In this document: positions 9,536 through 17,747 of the stretch, in pieces
Numbering within the stretch: the first letter of the stretch is position 1
How the letters are laid out: each line of letters opens with the position of its first letter
NCBI GenBank assembly: GCA_934462925.1
Contig: CAKSIT010000013.1
Location: 16,856-80,855, forward strand
DNA: 64,000 nucleotides
Reading direction: 5' to 3'
Source: an uncultured Oscillospiraceae bacterium
Lineage (GTDB): Bacteria > Bacillota > Clostridia > Oscillospirales > Ruminococcaceae
The notes under the pieces: generated by a model
The model's input: only the letters and a program-made list of their open reading frames with translations
What the model was told of the DNA's origin: nothing
Databases searched by the model: none
Program-made: the position numbers and the translations under genes

Positions 9536-10801
9536 ATGAGCATAGAATTCAGCATAAACCAATACGATGAGGAGCGCTGTTATTGCAACAGCATGGTTGG
9601 CTTGAAAACGCTTCTTACTGCATTGTATTCGGCTGAACATCCATATGGCGCACTCATGCGCCTTGATGGAAACGAGCGAATCGAGATTGCCGATTTTGCT
9701 TATGATGAGCAGAGTGGCAAAGTGACTTACAGTATCGATTTCGATAATGATACTATAATCCGCAGCGAAAAGGATAAGCAGTTCAAACTAAACGGGATAA
9801 GTAAAATGCCGCTTGGAGCTGCATATTCGCTGCTTAGATTTCATGGCGAGCCCCTCCCATGGACTGTAAGCGACTACGAATACATGGAACATAAGGATAT
9901 GTCCGAACTTTTCGGCGACCTTAACCCCGAGGCGAAAGAGCGCGGATTCATTATTGGTATGGAAGAAAAATACTTTGATTACTTAAAGTCTACCAAAGGC
10001 TATAATTTTCTGCGAACTGTGAACTTCAACGGAACTTGTTTTCTTGCTTTTGACCAGCGCGGCTATGATAACATTAAGACCTTTTTATCAGAAAGAATCC
10101 ATGAGAAGCGGACTGAAATAAATCGGTTGGAAACCGAGTTTAATAAGGCATTCCCTAAAAAAGACCGTATGGTTGCAGACACGTTCAATGTTGTTTCAGC
10201 TGTAAGAATAGACGAAAACAACGAAATCGTTATGGGGTACAGAGAAACTGGATTTGGCACAAATTATGCAACATGGCAATGTTCGGGCGGTGATAATTAT
10301 TACTGGGGGCATTACAATCTCCCAACGGCGGAAGCGGCAACGCTTGATATGTACAATCGTGTTGTTGAGGCGCTTCAGAACAAGGAAACACGCCACTCAG
10401 AAAGCAATTTCAAAGAGTCTGATTTATCAGAGTTTCCTGCCAGGCTGAATCTTGACCGCAAATCATATACCTTCAGCCTTGTTACAATTGACGATGTAAA
10501 AAGTTATGTAACAGGGTCGTACATTGGTGATGCGGACGATTTAGCGGAACTCGGGATACTTGAACAGTTCGACGGCACTTTTCCCCTCCATGACAATACG
10601 GTGTCCGCGAAGGTAGGTTATTACATTATTGGCAAGAATGACACAGAGTCTGTAAATCTGCCCGAAGTATACTGCGGTGACATAATGTCACATTTGGATG
10701 CTGCATTAGAATATGCGGATCTGCTTGAAGAACGGTTCATCAGGGTTGATTATTCGGAATTTGAAGATGACGAATATGAAGACGATGAGCTGGAAGAATA
10801 A
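9536..10801 (+). CDS. Element protein of unknown function, acidic C-terminus
   Basis: A 421-residue soluble protein starting three bases after the polyvalent protein's stop. Its likely Shine-Dalgarno, GGAG, lies within the codons for the preceding protein's MEM tail, so the two are probably translationally coupled. I recognise no catalytic motif. The sequence is rich in aromatic and acidic residues, with no signal peptide or membrane segment, and ends in a strongly acidic stretch (FEDDEYEDDELEE), a variant of the tail seen on other element proteins. Its place between the helicase-methylase and the Toprim protein suggests an accessory role in DNA processing or establishment, by context only. 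Confidence 0.72.
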   Translation: MSIEFSINQYDEERCYCNSMVGLKTLLTALYSAEHPYGALMRLDGNERIEIADFAYDEQSGKVTYSIDFDNDTIIRSEKDKQFKLNGISKMPLGAAYSLLRFHGEPLPWTVSDYEYMEHKDMSELFGDLNPEAKERGFIIGMEEKYFDYLKSTKGYNFLRTVNFNGTCFLAFDQRGYDNIKTFLSERIHEKRTEINRLETEFNKAFPKKDRMVADTFNVVSAVRIDENNEIVMGYRETGFGTNYATWQCSGGDNYYWGHYNLPTAEAATLDMYNRVVEALQNKETRHSESNFKESDLSEFPARLNLDRKSYTFSLVTIDDVKSYVTGSYIGDADDLAELGILEQFDGTFPLHDNTVSAKVGYYIIGKNDTESVNLPEVYCGDIMSHLDAALEYADLLEERFIRVDYSEFEDDEYEDDELEE

Positions 10802-10836
10802 ATTTGACAGTAATACCTTAAGAGAGGTCAATGAAT

Positions 10837-11298
10837 ATGAACAATAGAGTAAAAATTTGCATTGCTTTGGTTTTAGTTGTGATTGGCATTGCTTTAGTAG
10901 CTCTTGTTATAAGAATGTGGGTTCCTGAAGAAAAACCGTCGTTATCCTTTCCAGTTGAACAAAGTCAATCATCTTTGGTAGAAAGGGAATCAGTCGAGGT
11001 TTCTACAGAGAATTACATATCAGACAATATCGACTCTGAAGAAACAACATTGCCTGAAATAGCAATAACATCCGCTTCTTCGACTATGGAGCCAATGCAT
11101 CCTATTGAGTCCAGCTCCATACAGCACACACACAGTACATCTATTGCTACAACACCAAATACAATATTATCAGAGGAACTGCCAATCATTGGATATGATT
11201 TGACAGATTACCTTAACCAGTTGGATGATTCTAATATGCAACAAGGTGTTGACCCCAATACAGTTACCCCACTCAATCCGGAACAATGGGTTGACTGA
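10837..11298 (+). CDS. Small anchored Ser/Thr-rich protein
   Basis: About 153 residues. The start at 10837 is preferred over 10831 because GAGAGG then has a normal nine-base spacing. One hydrophobic segment (about residues 6-26) is followed by a low-complexity Ser/Thr/Glu-rich extracytoplasmic region and a short C-terminal part (YDLTDYLNQLDDSN). The likely topology is an N-terminal anchor with an extended exterior stalk. It resembles in design, but not in sequence, the products at 14443 and 17748. No family recognised. Confidence 0.62.
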   Translation: MNNRVKICIALVLVVIGIALVALVIRMWVPEEKPSLSFPVEQSQSSLVERESVEVSTENYISDNIDSEETTLPEIAITSASSTMEPMHPIESSSIQHTHSTSIATTPNTILSEELPIIGYDLTDYLNQLDDSNMQQGVDPNTVTPLNPEQWVD

Positions 11299-11349
11299 TA
11301 TTTTTTTGCAAGGGAAAGTCTTGGATAGTATAGTAAGAAAGGAGCTATA

Positions 11350-12621
11350 GTGGCAGCTCAATACAAATACTCAAAAGAAGATTATTATAAGCTCACCAAT
11401 GCTCCCTGCATTGATGTCGCTATAGCGCTCGGAATGCAGATAAACGAGAAAGCAAGCGACCGTAAGGCGTGGAAAATCAAGAATGAGCAGGGGCTGTGTA
11501 TTTACCGCGAGGGAAACAACTGGTACAGATTCTCTGACGGCAGCCACGGTTTTCCTATTGACCTCGTTACGGACAAGCTGCATTGCAGCAGAGAACAAGC
11601 GCTTGATTTTATCGCTCAACACGTGATAAACGGCGTTTTTGAACAGGTGCAGCTTGACCAAAAACACGCCTCATACTCAAAACCGGCGCCTGCTGAGAGA
11701 AAGTTTGAAGTTCCGGCGCATGACGTGAAACCTAGCAGAGTTATGGCTTACCTTATCAAGACACGCGGGATAGACCCCGAAATTGTTAAGGGTATGCTGC
11801 AGCGTAAAATGATAGCCGAGGACAGCGAACATCACAATTGCTTGTTTTTCGGTCGAGATGAACAGGGCGTTATACGTTCGTGCGCTCTGCGCGGGACAAC
11901 TCCGCAGCAATTCCGCGGGGAAACCGCAGGTGGCAATAAGGCGTACACGTTTGCCATGGAGGGAAAAAATAACGTGCTTCGGTTGTTTGAGAGTCCCATT
12001 GACGCAATGTCACACGCCACTTTCTCAAAGCTGCTCGGTAAAGACTGGACGGCTGACCATCGGCTTAGTACCAACGGCTGCGGCAGCTATGACAGCATAA
12101 AAAAATATCTTGAGAACCACACCGATATAACGTCGGTGTGGTTTGCTTTTGATAACGACGAGGGCGGGCGGAACGGCGCAGCAGCGTCGCAACAGAAACT
12201 GCTGCAGGACTTCCCCGACCGCGGGCTGAAAATACATATCAGCAACCCTATACGCGGCAAGGACTGGAATGAGGACCTGCAGCTTTTCCGTAAGGAAGAA
12301 CAGCAGGGGATAAGTGCGCAGCAGTTTGTTAAGGCGAGAGAACATGTCTTCGAATATAGCGGCTATCACTTTAAGCCGGTGGGTTATATCCCTGCCGACT
12401 ATTCTCTGCGCGATATATCGCAGGCTATTATGCCTTCCTCTGATATGGGATTTCACGAACCATATTCTCACGGCAGCTTTGGCTCTAAGCCGATACTTCG
12501 CTGCGCAGAAACAAATACACTTTTTCTTGCAGACGACAGCGGGTTATTCCACTACGATGGCGAATTTGTGGAACAGCAGCCGCAGCAGTCCGACAGCGAG
12601 GAAGATATGGAGATGGGGTAG
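11350..12621 (+). CDS. Toprim-domain primase-like protein (DUF3991/Toprim type)
   Basis: A 423-residue protein beginning with GTG at 11350; AAAGGAG lies just upstream. Residues about 20-75 look like a zinc-less version of the DnaG N-terminal module (WYRFSDGSHGFPIDLV). A DUF3991-like segment leads to a Toprim domain with the expected acidic residues: FESPIDAMSH near 213 and FAFDNDEGG near 266. Toprim proteins of this type are usual on conjugative elements and are thought to prime or process single-stranded transferred DNA; catalytic activity is not shown by the sequence alone. The C-terminus ends EEDMEMG, one of the shared acidic tails. A palindrome copy starts at its stop codon. Confidence 0.82.
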   Translation: MAAQYKYSKEDYYKLTNAPCIDVAIALGMQINEKASDRKAWKIKNEQGLCIYREGNNWYRFSDGSHGFPIDLVTDKLHCSREQALDFIAQHVINGVFEQVQLDQKHASYSKPAPAERKFEVPAHDVKPSRVMAYLIKTRGIDPEIVKGMLQRKMIAEDSEHHNCLFFGRDEQGVIRSCALRGTTPQQFRGETAGGNKAYTFAMEGKNNVLRLFESPIDAMSHATFSKLLGKDWTADHRLSTNGCGSYDSIKKYLENHTDITSVWFAFDNDEGGRNGAAASQQKLLQDFPDRGLKIHISNPIRGKDWNEDLQLFRKEEQQGISAQQFVKAREHVFEYSGYHFKPVGYIPADYSLRDISQAIMPSSDMGFHEPYSHGSFGSKPILRCAETNTLFLADDSGLFHYDGEFVEQQPQQSDSEEDMEMG

Positions 12622-12641
12622 GGGCGTCACGGTGTCGCACC
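12621..12641. repeat. Element palindrome, copy 2 (imperfect)
   Basis: GGGGCGTCAC, central G, then GTGTCGCACC, a degenerate right arm. It begins on the last base of the preceding stop codon. Confidence 0.75.
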
Positions 12642-12664
12642 TAGGTTGGAAAATCAAATAGGTA

Positions 12665-12685
12665 GGGGTGTCACCGTGACGCCCC
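12665..12685. repeat. Element palindrome, copy 3
   Basis: GGGGTGTCAC, central C, GTGACGCCCC; one substitution in the left arm. It is followed by a leader (CAAGGAGGTAGTGCAAAA, then ATG) that resembles the leader after copy 1. Confidence 0.85.
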
Positions 12686-12704
12686 TCAAGGAGGTAGTGC
12701 AAAA

Positions 12705-13730
12705 ATGAGCCCTGGACGTTTTTTAGCAGCGCAGATTGACCCTACTTGTACGCAGGAGGATATGAAGGCTTATGGTTACACGTGGACAGGAATGCTTCCG
12801 ATAAGGAATGCTGACCTTGCAAAAATGGTGTTTTCAACCACAGCTTCACTTTATGCTCTCCATGAGGATAACACCGAATCCTTGATTGAGGAAGAAACCG
12901 ATATAGACAGCTGGAACGGTCTTTATGGAGTAGACGCTGATGAATGGCGAGCGTATCTTATGCAAAATGCCAAGGGAGGTACAATGGAAAAAAATAAAGT
13001 ATACAACTTTATCCGCGCCGTGGGTGACGAGGAAGAAGTCAGACGAATGATGTCTGCCGTAACTGTAGTGACGGACGATGGTATTCCGTGTTTTGATTTC
13101 AATAAAGTCATTCCCATGCCTGACGAACTCAAAGTAAACGTTGGAATATCAGCGATTCGCGGTTACATCAACAACTATCTTACAATGGTCAATCCCTGCA
13201 CGCCTGCCTACGACTCCGGCTTTGAAAAGTTTAGCGAAAAGGATTTTAAGAAACTGTATGAAGCTGTTTTCGATTACTGCAATCAGGAGCGCATTACGCT
13301 GGTAAACTGCTATCTTCCGTCCCCAGACGCAGAGAAAGCAAGGTTAGGAGAAAAGCTCGCTCATAACATCGAAAAATATGGGCAGCCGACTTGGTATGAG
13401 TGGTCGATTCAGCATTGGGGAACGCAATGGAATGCCTACTATCCTGCCCCTGCCGACGAGAACACTCTTGCGTTCTGCACAAGATGGGCAAGTCCGACCT
13501 CTGTTGTTGGCAAACTCGCCGAAATGTTCCCTGCGCTTAAATTTGAACACGTTTGGGCTGATGAAAGCTTTGGCTGCAACTTTGGCAGAAACATATACAT
13601 GGACGGAAAAAACGTTGCGAGCTTTACACCGGCAGCAGGCTCGGAAGAAGCAAATAAAATTGTTGCTGATATATTCGGCTTTGACCCTAGTGAAACCACA
13701 GAGGACGATGAAGAACAGCCTGAAATGTAG
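12705..13730 (+). CDS. DUF4316-like plus YubB/Api92-like ferredoxin-fold protein
   Basis: A 341-residue protein. The first 90 residues (MLPIRNADLAKMVFS, then DNTESLIEE, then GLYGVDADEW) resemble the DUF4316-type module of Clostridial mobile elements. The remainder, with NKVYNFI, WYEWSIQHWGTQWNA, FCTRWASPTSVV and the FP-x-L/F-x-H-x-W pattern, matches the YubB/Api92-like ferredoxin-fold domain found on plasmids and phages. An in-frame ATG at 12984 sits four bases after GGGAGG, exactly at the start of the second module, so a shorter product may also be made. It ends in an acidic tail (TTEDDEEQPEM). The molecular function is unknown. Confidence 0.72.
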   Translation: MSPGRFLAAQIDPTCTQEDMKAYGYTWTGMLPIRNADLAKMVFSTTASLYALHEDNTESLIEEETDIDSWNGLYGVDADEWRAYLMQNAKGGTMEKNKVYNFIRAVGDEEEVRRMMSAVTVVTDDGIPCFDFNKVIPMPDELKVNVGISAIRGYINNYLTMVNPCTPAYDSGFEKFSEKDFKKLYEAVFDYCNQERITLVNCYLPSPDAEKARLGEKLAHNIEKYGQPTWYEWSIQHWGTQWNAYYPAPADENTLAFCTRWASPTSVVGKLAEMFPALKFEHVWADESFGCNFGRNIYMDGKNVASFTPAAGSEEANKIVADIFGFDPSETTEDDEEQPEM

Positions 13731-13785
13731 AATGAACTGAGGTATTGCCGGGGGCGTGGCGGATATTCTTTTTTCGGTAATTTCC

Positions 13786-13869
13786 GCGCCTGCGGCGCGC
13801 CCGTACTCCGTACGGCAGGAATAGTGCGGTGTACCGCACTACTAAACAGCGCAGCACCAAAGGTGCTGC
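13786..13869. other. Hairpin cluster, candidate oriT or regulatory region
   Basis: In the 204-base gap before the ribbon-helix-helix gene lie four hairpins in a row: GCGCC/GGCGC (13786-13798), CCGTAC/GTACGG (13801-13815), AGTGCGGT/ACCGCACT (13823-13840) and GCAGCACC/GGTGCTGC (13851-13869). There is no T-run to mark terminators. Origins of transfer often have this form and lie near the relaxase and its DNA-binding accessory gene, which follow here. The nick site itself is not identifiable. A degenerate palindrome remnant (GGGGCGTGGCGG) precedes it at about 13751. Confidence 0.4.
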
Positions 13870-13934
13870 CGTTAGTGTACCAGCATAATCAAAACACTTG
13901 ATTTAGTGTCACCATTTTTCAGAAAGGAAAACCA

Positions 13935-14396
13935 ATGCCAAGAAAAAATCCAGAACGTTCAGTCGTTCTTCCACAAGAGATGGCTGAGGCACTTGACAAT
14001 TACTCGGCTAAAAAAAGAATAACCACTTCACAGTCTATAAGGCAGTTTATTGAGCAAGGTTTATCTGTTGAAACTTATAAAAGCCATCAGAATGAAATAC
14101 GCTCTTATATCCGCGAGGAAATCGAAAACGTTCTTGCCGTTGTGATGAAACAGTACATGGAACGGCTCATAAAAATGCAGGCAGTAACGACCCGCACATC
14201 GGGCGCTGCATTGTTCAGCACCATATCCGTGCTGTCGGAGCTGTATGTGGAAACTGCAACGTCCGAGGAAATACTTGCGAACGCCCTGCGGCAGGCAACG
14301 CAAATCACAAAGGCAAAGCCCAAATCAGACGAGGATTATTTAGCCGAAGCTCACGATTGGTTGAGCGCAGGCTTGGGCAAGCCCAATGATAAATAA
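13935..14396 (+). CDS. Ribbon-helix-helix DNA-binding protein, likely relaxosome accessory
   Basis: A 153-residue protein with AGAAAGGA upstream of its ATG. Residues about 7-44 (ERSVVLPQEMAEALDNYSAK, then ITTSQSIRQFIEQGL) fit a CopG/Arc-type ribbon-helix-helix fold; the rest is helical and probably oligomerises. It lies between the hairpin cluster and the relaxase gene. On many conjugative elements a protein of this type binds oriT and recruits the relaxase, so that is the favoured role; an autoregulator is the alternative. Confidence 0.66.
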   Translation: MPRKNPERSVVLPQEMAEALDNYSAKKRITTSQSIRQFIEQGLSVETYKSHQNEIRSYIREEIENVLAVVMKQYMERLIKMQAVTTRTSGAALFSTISVLSELYVETATSEEILANALRQATQITKAKPKSDEDYLAEAHDWLSAGLGKPNDK

Positions 14397-14400
14397 AACA

Positions 14401-14421
14401 GGGGCGTCACGGTGACGTCCC
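14401..14421. repeat. Element palindrome, copy 4
   Basis: GGGGCGTCAC, central G, GTGACGTCCC; one change in the right arm. Located four bases after the stop of the ribbon-helix-helix gene. Confidence 0.85.
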
Positions 14422-14442
14422 TCAAAAAAGGAGAAAAGCTAT

Positions 14443-14931
14443 ATGAAAAAAACTGCTGCATATATCGTTGGAATCGGTTTGACACTACTTGTGTGCGTTG
14501 TTGTTCCGCTTGCGGCGTGTAAGATTTTTGCGGCAAATCAGCCGAATGAAATAATCATACCCGATGATTCGGTGAGCTTTCCCTCGGCTTCTGCGGCATA
14601 TACGACCGCAGCGACTGCTTATGTCACACAGGCTGACGTCCCAAAAGCAATTGAGGAAATCAAGCAGCAGGACACCAGCTCGGCAGCTTCAGAAGAAAAC
14701 CCAAAAGTTGCTTCCGCAGCAACATACCCGGCAAAGACTACTGTTCCTCCCAAGACAACATCCACAGCAGCAGTAACTACCCGCATTGAACCGACTACTG
14801 CCGCAGGGGATTTTCCCTTTTATCCTATAAAAGATGAAACATACGATTATCCTGCATTTTCGTTCTCTATCGATTATGAAGAAGAGGACATTCCCGAGAT
14901 TGATATAGACCCGTCCGACCTTTTGAGTTGA
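14443..14931 (+). CDS. Putative Thr/Ala-rich lipoprotein
   Basis: A 162-residue protein with a lipoprotein-type signal peptide: MKK, a hydrophobic stretch and a LAAC lipobox with Cys near residue 26. The remainder is low-complexity (Ala, Thr, Ser, Pro) up to an acidic, aromatic end (DYPAFSF, YEEEDIPEID). It lies between two palindrome copies, directly before the relaxase. A surface stalk role is plausible; no family recognised. Confidence 0.66.
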   Translation: MKKTAAYIVGIGLTLLVCVVVPLAACKIFAANQPNEIIIPDDSVSFPSASAAYTTAATAYVTQADVPKAIEEIKQQDTSSAASEENPKVASAATYPAKTTVPPKTTSTAAVTTRIEPTTAAGDFPFYPIKDETYDYPAFSFSIDYEEEDIPEIDIDPSDLLS

Positions 14932-14939
14932 AATCGTTA

Positions 14940-14960
14940 GGGGCGTCACGGTGACGCCCC
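14940..14960. repeat. Element palindrome, copy 5
   Basis: Perfect GGGGCGTCAC, central G, GTGACGCCCC, ending fourteen bases before the relaxase start codon and directly ahead of its GAGGAG. Confidence 0.9.
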
Positions 14961-14974
14961 CCCGAGGAGAGCAT

Positions 14975-17098
14975 ATGCCAAAAATTATTTATATCCAGCA
15001 GCACGTTGGAGATAACGGTCGCAAGTTTTCGCCGTCAAGAAATTCCCACTATGTGAAGTATATCGGCGAGCGGGAACACGTGCTTAAAAACCACGAAACA
15101 AATCTTGTGAAATACATGGGCGAGCGGGAACACGCTGCAAAACGCGTTGACAAACTTGTAAAGGAAGAAGCCGAGCAGCTGGTAACCTATGACTCCGACG
15201 CTGACACCAAGGACGTCACAAAATACGATGTCAAGATTGATGCTGTTTCTGAGAGAATGCTGACCGAACCCGAAAACGGCTTGTTCGGATATATTGACGG
15301 CAAATTCTCTGACGAATATCGTACAGCGGATATGCAGAAATATGTCCGCAGAATATCCACGCCCCACCGCAACGTGTTTCACAGCGTTTTTTCTTTCACA
15401 CCGGACAGCGCCGAGGACGCGGGTTTGAAAACTCTTGACGACTGGGAAAGCTGGACGCGGTATCATATCAATGATATAGCGAACGGCATGAATATGAAAG
15501 TTGAAAACATCGAGTACCTTGCGGCAGTCCACCTTAAGGAAGGACAGCCCCATGTGCATATCATGTGGTGGGACAAATCTCAGCAGGTGCTTATAAACAA
15601 GGTTGACCCGCTTGTGTGCGATAAGATTCGCATTGATGTTACACGCAGTACCTACCGCGAGATGTTCAGCGAGATATATAATCAAGAGGATATCATGCGA
15701 CGCGAGCTCAGAAAGAGTATCGGAGAATACACTTTAAGCAATGTCGTTTGCGGCGCTTCCGATGATTACACCATGCACATTATGGCAGGCATCCAAAAGG
15801 TCGCAATGCTCTTTCCGCCGAAAGGACAGTTCAAGTATGCCTATATAAAGAAAAAAGAATCTCCGGCGAGAATTGAGCTGGACAAACTTACGCATTACAT
15901 CATTGACAACAATCCTGTGTTTAAGGAGAAGTACGATGAGATATGCGCGCAGCGGCTTTTATATAATCAGCTGCTGCATAGTGAGTCTTCCAACTACGGT
16001 AATTTTCAGATAAGCAGATATATGAAACAGGTCAATGATAAGATAGAGGCGGCTGTCGGAAATGAGATTCTGAGGATAATCAAGTCGGAAAAACTCGCCG
16101 GGCGGCTTAACGCTGCTGAAGTTCCGCAGACCTGCGAAATACCCGACGAGCCGTCTGTTGAAGATGTTCCCGCTTTGGATACGGAAGCCTTAAACAAAGC
16201 ACACGGCATACGCTGCCGCATTCAATGGTCGGATAAATTCAAATCTGCCCGGGAGATGGCAAAAAACAAAATGTACGGCGAAGCGCTGAAGCTTTATTCC
16301 GAAGAATCCGACAAAGGAAATGTGCTTGCTTTGTATGAGATAGGCGACCTTTACCGCAAAAAGCTTGTCGAGGGTGATTCCCCCGATAGGTTTTACAAGG
16401 CTGCGCTCGAGGGCTTTCTGCAGCTTGAACCGTCCACCCAAAAGCTTGCTACATATATTCGGTATCGTATAGGCAGAATGTTCTATGACGGCTATGGCAC
16501 ACAGGTGGATTATAACGCTGCGTTCAGCTGGCTGAAAAAAGCCGCCGATGATAATCATCATTATGCAGCATACACCGTTGGCAAAATGCTGTATCGCGGA
16601 CTGGGTACGCAGCAGGATACCGCCGCCGCTGCCGAATATCTTAAGAAGGCGGCTACTGAAATACCCGCAGCTGGCGTTTTGTTGGGTAGGCTTTACATAA
16701 ACGATGACAGCCTTAAGGACCTTAATTCGGCTATCACGCTGCTAAATAACGCCAAGTCTTCAGAACCAACACTTTCTCCATTTGTGGATTATACTCTCGG
16801 GACGATGTATCTCTTTGAAAAAGATGTACGGAACGCAGCGCTTGCGAAAAAATATCTTGTGGCGTCTGCGAACGCAGGAAACGAATATGCGCAGATGATA
16901 CTTGACAGTCAGTCCGCCGACTGCGTACTTAATCTGATGAGTTCGGTAGGTATGTTGCTGGCTGAAAACATGGAAAGCGACAGAGCTGCTTTAAGCGAGT
17001 GTTCTTCCGCGGCATTTGGACATGGAGATATGAGCGTGGAGCAGATACGAGAGTATCTGCTGAAATTGCAGGACAAAGAAAATACGGCGCAGATGTAA
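14975..17098 (+). CDS. MOBP-type relaxase with C-terminal Sel1-like repeats
   Basis: About 707 residues; ATG 14975 is chosen for its GAGGAG site. The N-terminal half looks like a Firmicute MobP-type relaxase: an early HYVKYIGERE block (repeated about 20 residues later as NLVKYMGERE), then a segment ending in the HUH-type metal motif QPHVHIMWW near residue 193. Relaxases nick oriT, stay covalently bound to the strand and are pumped into the recipient. From about residue 430 to 645 the sequence becomes Sel1/TPR-like repeats (for example IGRMFYDGYGTQ and VGKMLYRGLGTQQD), a protein-interaction scaffold. The catalytic tyrosine is not certain; the repeated YxKYxGERE block contains candidates. The gene is followed directly by palindrome copy 6. 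Confidence 0.84.
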   Translation: MPKIIYIQQHVGDNGRKFSPSRNSHYVKYIGEREHVLKNHETNLVKYMGEREHAAKRVDKLVKEEAEQLVTYDSDADTKDVTKYDVKIDAVSERMLTEPENGLFGYIDGKFSDEYRTADMQKYVRRISTPHRNVFHSVFSFTPDSAEDAGLKTLDDWESWTRYHINDIANGMNMKVENIEYLAAVHLKEGQPHVHIMWWDKSQQVLINKVDPLVCDKIRIDVTRSTYREMFSEIYNQEDIMRRELRKSIGEYTLSNVVCGASDDYTMHIMAGIQKVAMLFPPKGQFKYAYIKKKESPARIELDKLTHYIIDNNPVFKEKYDEICAQRLLYNQLLHSESSNYGNFQISRYMKQVNDKIEAAVGNEILRIIKSEKLAGRLNAAEVPQTCEIPDEPSVEDVPALDTEALNKAHGIRCRIQWSDKFKSAREMAKNKMYGEALKLYSEESDKGNVLALYEIGDLYRKKLVEGDSPDRFYKAALEGFLQLEPSTQKLATYIRYRIGRMFYDGYGTQVDYNAAFSWLKKAADDNHHYAAYTVGKMLYRGLGTQQDTAAAAEYLKKAATEIPAAGVLLGRLYINDDSLKDLNSAITLLNNAKSSEPTLSPFVDYTLGTMYLFEKDVRNAALAKKYLVASANAGNEYAQMILDSQSADCVLNLMSSVGMLLAENMESDRAALSECSSAAFGHGDMSVEQIREYLLKLQDKENTAQM

Positions 17099-17119
17099 GG
17101 GGCGTCACCGTGACGCCCA
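17099..17119. repeat. Element palindrome, copy 6
   Basis: GGGGCGTCAC, central C, GTGACGCCCA; the last base is changed. It follows the relaxase stop immediately. Confidence 0.85.
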
Positions 17120-17148
17120 CGACTTTATTATGTATGGAGGAAAAATCT

Positions 17149-17520
17149 ATGAAAAAAAATAAAGAGGACATTAAAGAGGGCATTAAATTACTAATAAGTT
17201 TAGTGCTTTGGGGAATCGTAGTTCCTACTTTAATTGTGGGACCTATAGTTTTATTTGTATCACGAATACCAACAAGGGACGATGCAATTTGTGCCGTTGA
17301 GAGCGGAGTAGTAGTGGACAAGAGCGCAACAGTATTAGAAGATTTGGGTAATCAAGAAGTCAATTTTAATATCATTGTTTACATAGAATATGAGTTCCAT
17401 GATAAGGAACAATCGACGCTTAGATATTTCACAGTTCCATATGAAACATATTCTGAAATCGAAATTGGGGAGAAAGTATCCATGAGTTTTTTAGAAAAAT
17501 CAGCGGAACAATTACAGTAG
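17149..17520 (+). CDS. Small membrane protein of unknown function
   Basis: A 123-residue protein starting at 17149, eight bases after GGAGG. One strong membrane segment (about residues 14-38) is followed by a soluble domain with alternating hydrophobic residues suggesting beta strands (FNIIVYIEYEF; LRYFTVPYETY). The composition is more AT-rich than its neighbours. No family recognised. Confidence 0.6.
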   Translation: MKKNKEDIKEGIKLLISLVLWGIVVPTLIVGPIVLFVSRIPTRDDAICAVESGVVVDKSATVLEDLGNQEVNFNIIVYIEYEFHDKEQSTLRYFTVPYETYSEIEIGEKVSMSFLEKSAEQLQ

Positions 17521-17670
17521 CATAATGGCATTTTTTCTATTGTGTTTTCATGAACCAAGACATTGCGCCGCCGCCGTTCATCTGCTGAAAAGAAAAGTGT
17601 CCCTTATTTTTTCGGCAGAATATCTAAAAAGCAAGCAAAATGTTTGTATATCATTGAATATGCAAAACAG

Positions 17671-17699
17671 TTGACAATGACTGTGACTTATGGTATAAT
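17671..17699 (+). promoter_or_regulatory. Sigma-A promoter upstream of the lipoprotein gene
   Basis: TTGACA at 17671-17676 and TATAAT at 17694-17699, spaced 17 bases, with a TG extended -10. A near-perfect promoter, starting a new transcription unit at the 17748 gene. Confidence 0.82.
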
Positions 17700-17747
17700 A
17701 TACTTAAGGAAATATGATTTCAGATAATCAGACATAAGGAGGATTCC

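Noticed and set aside
821..17119. Reading each palindrome as a simple rho-independent terminator
   Set aside because: None is followed by a T-run, and several precede a ribosome site by only a few bases.
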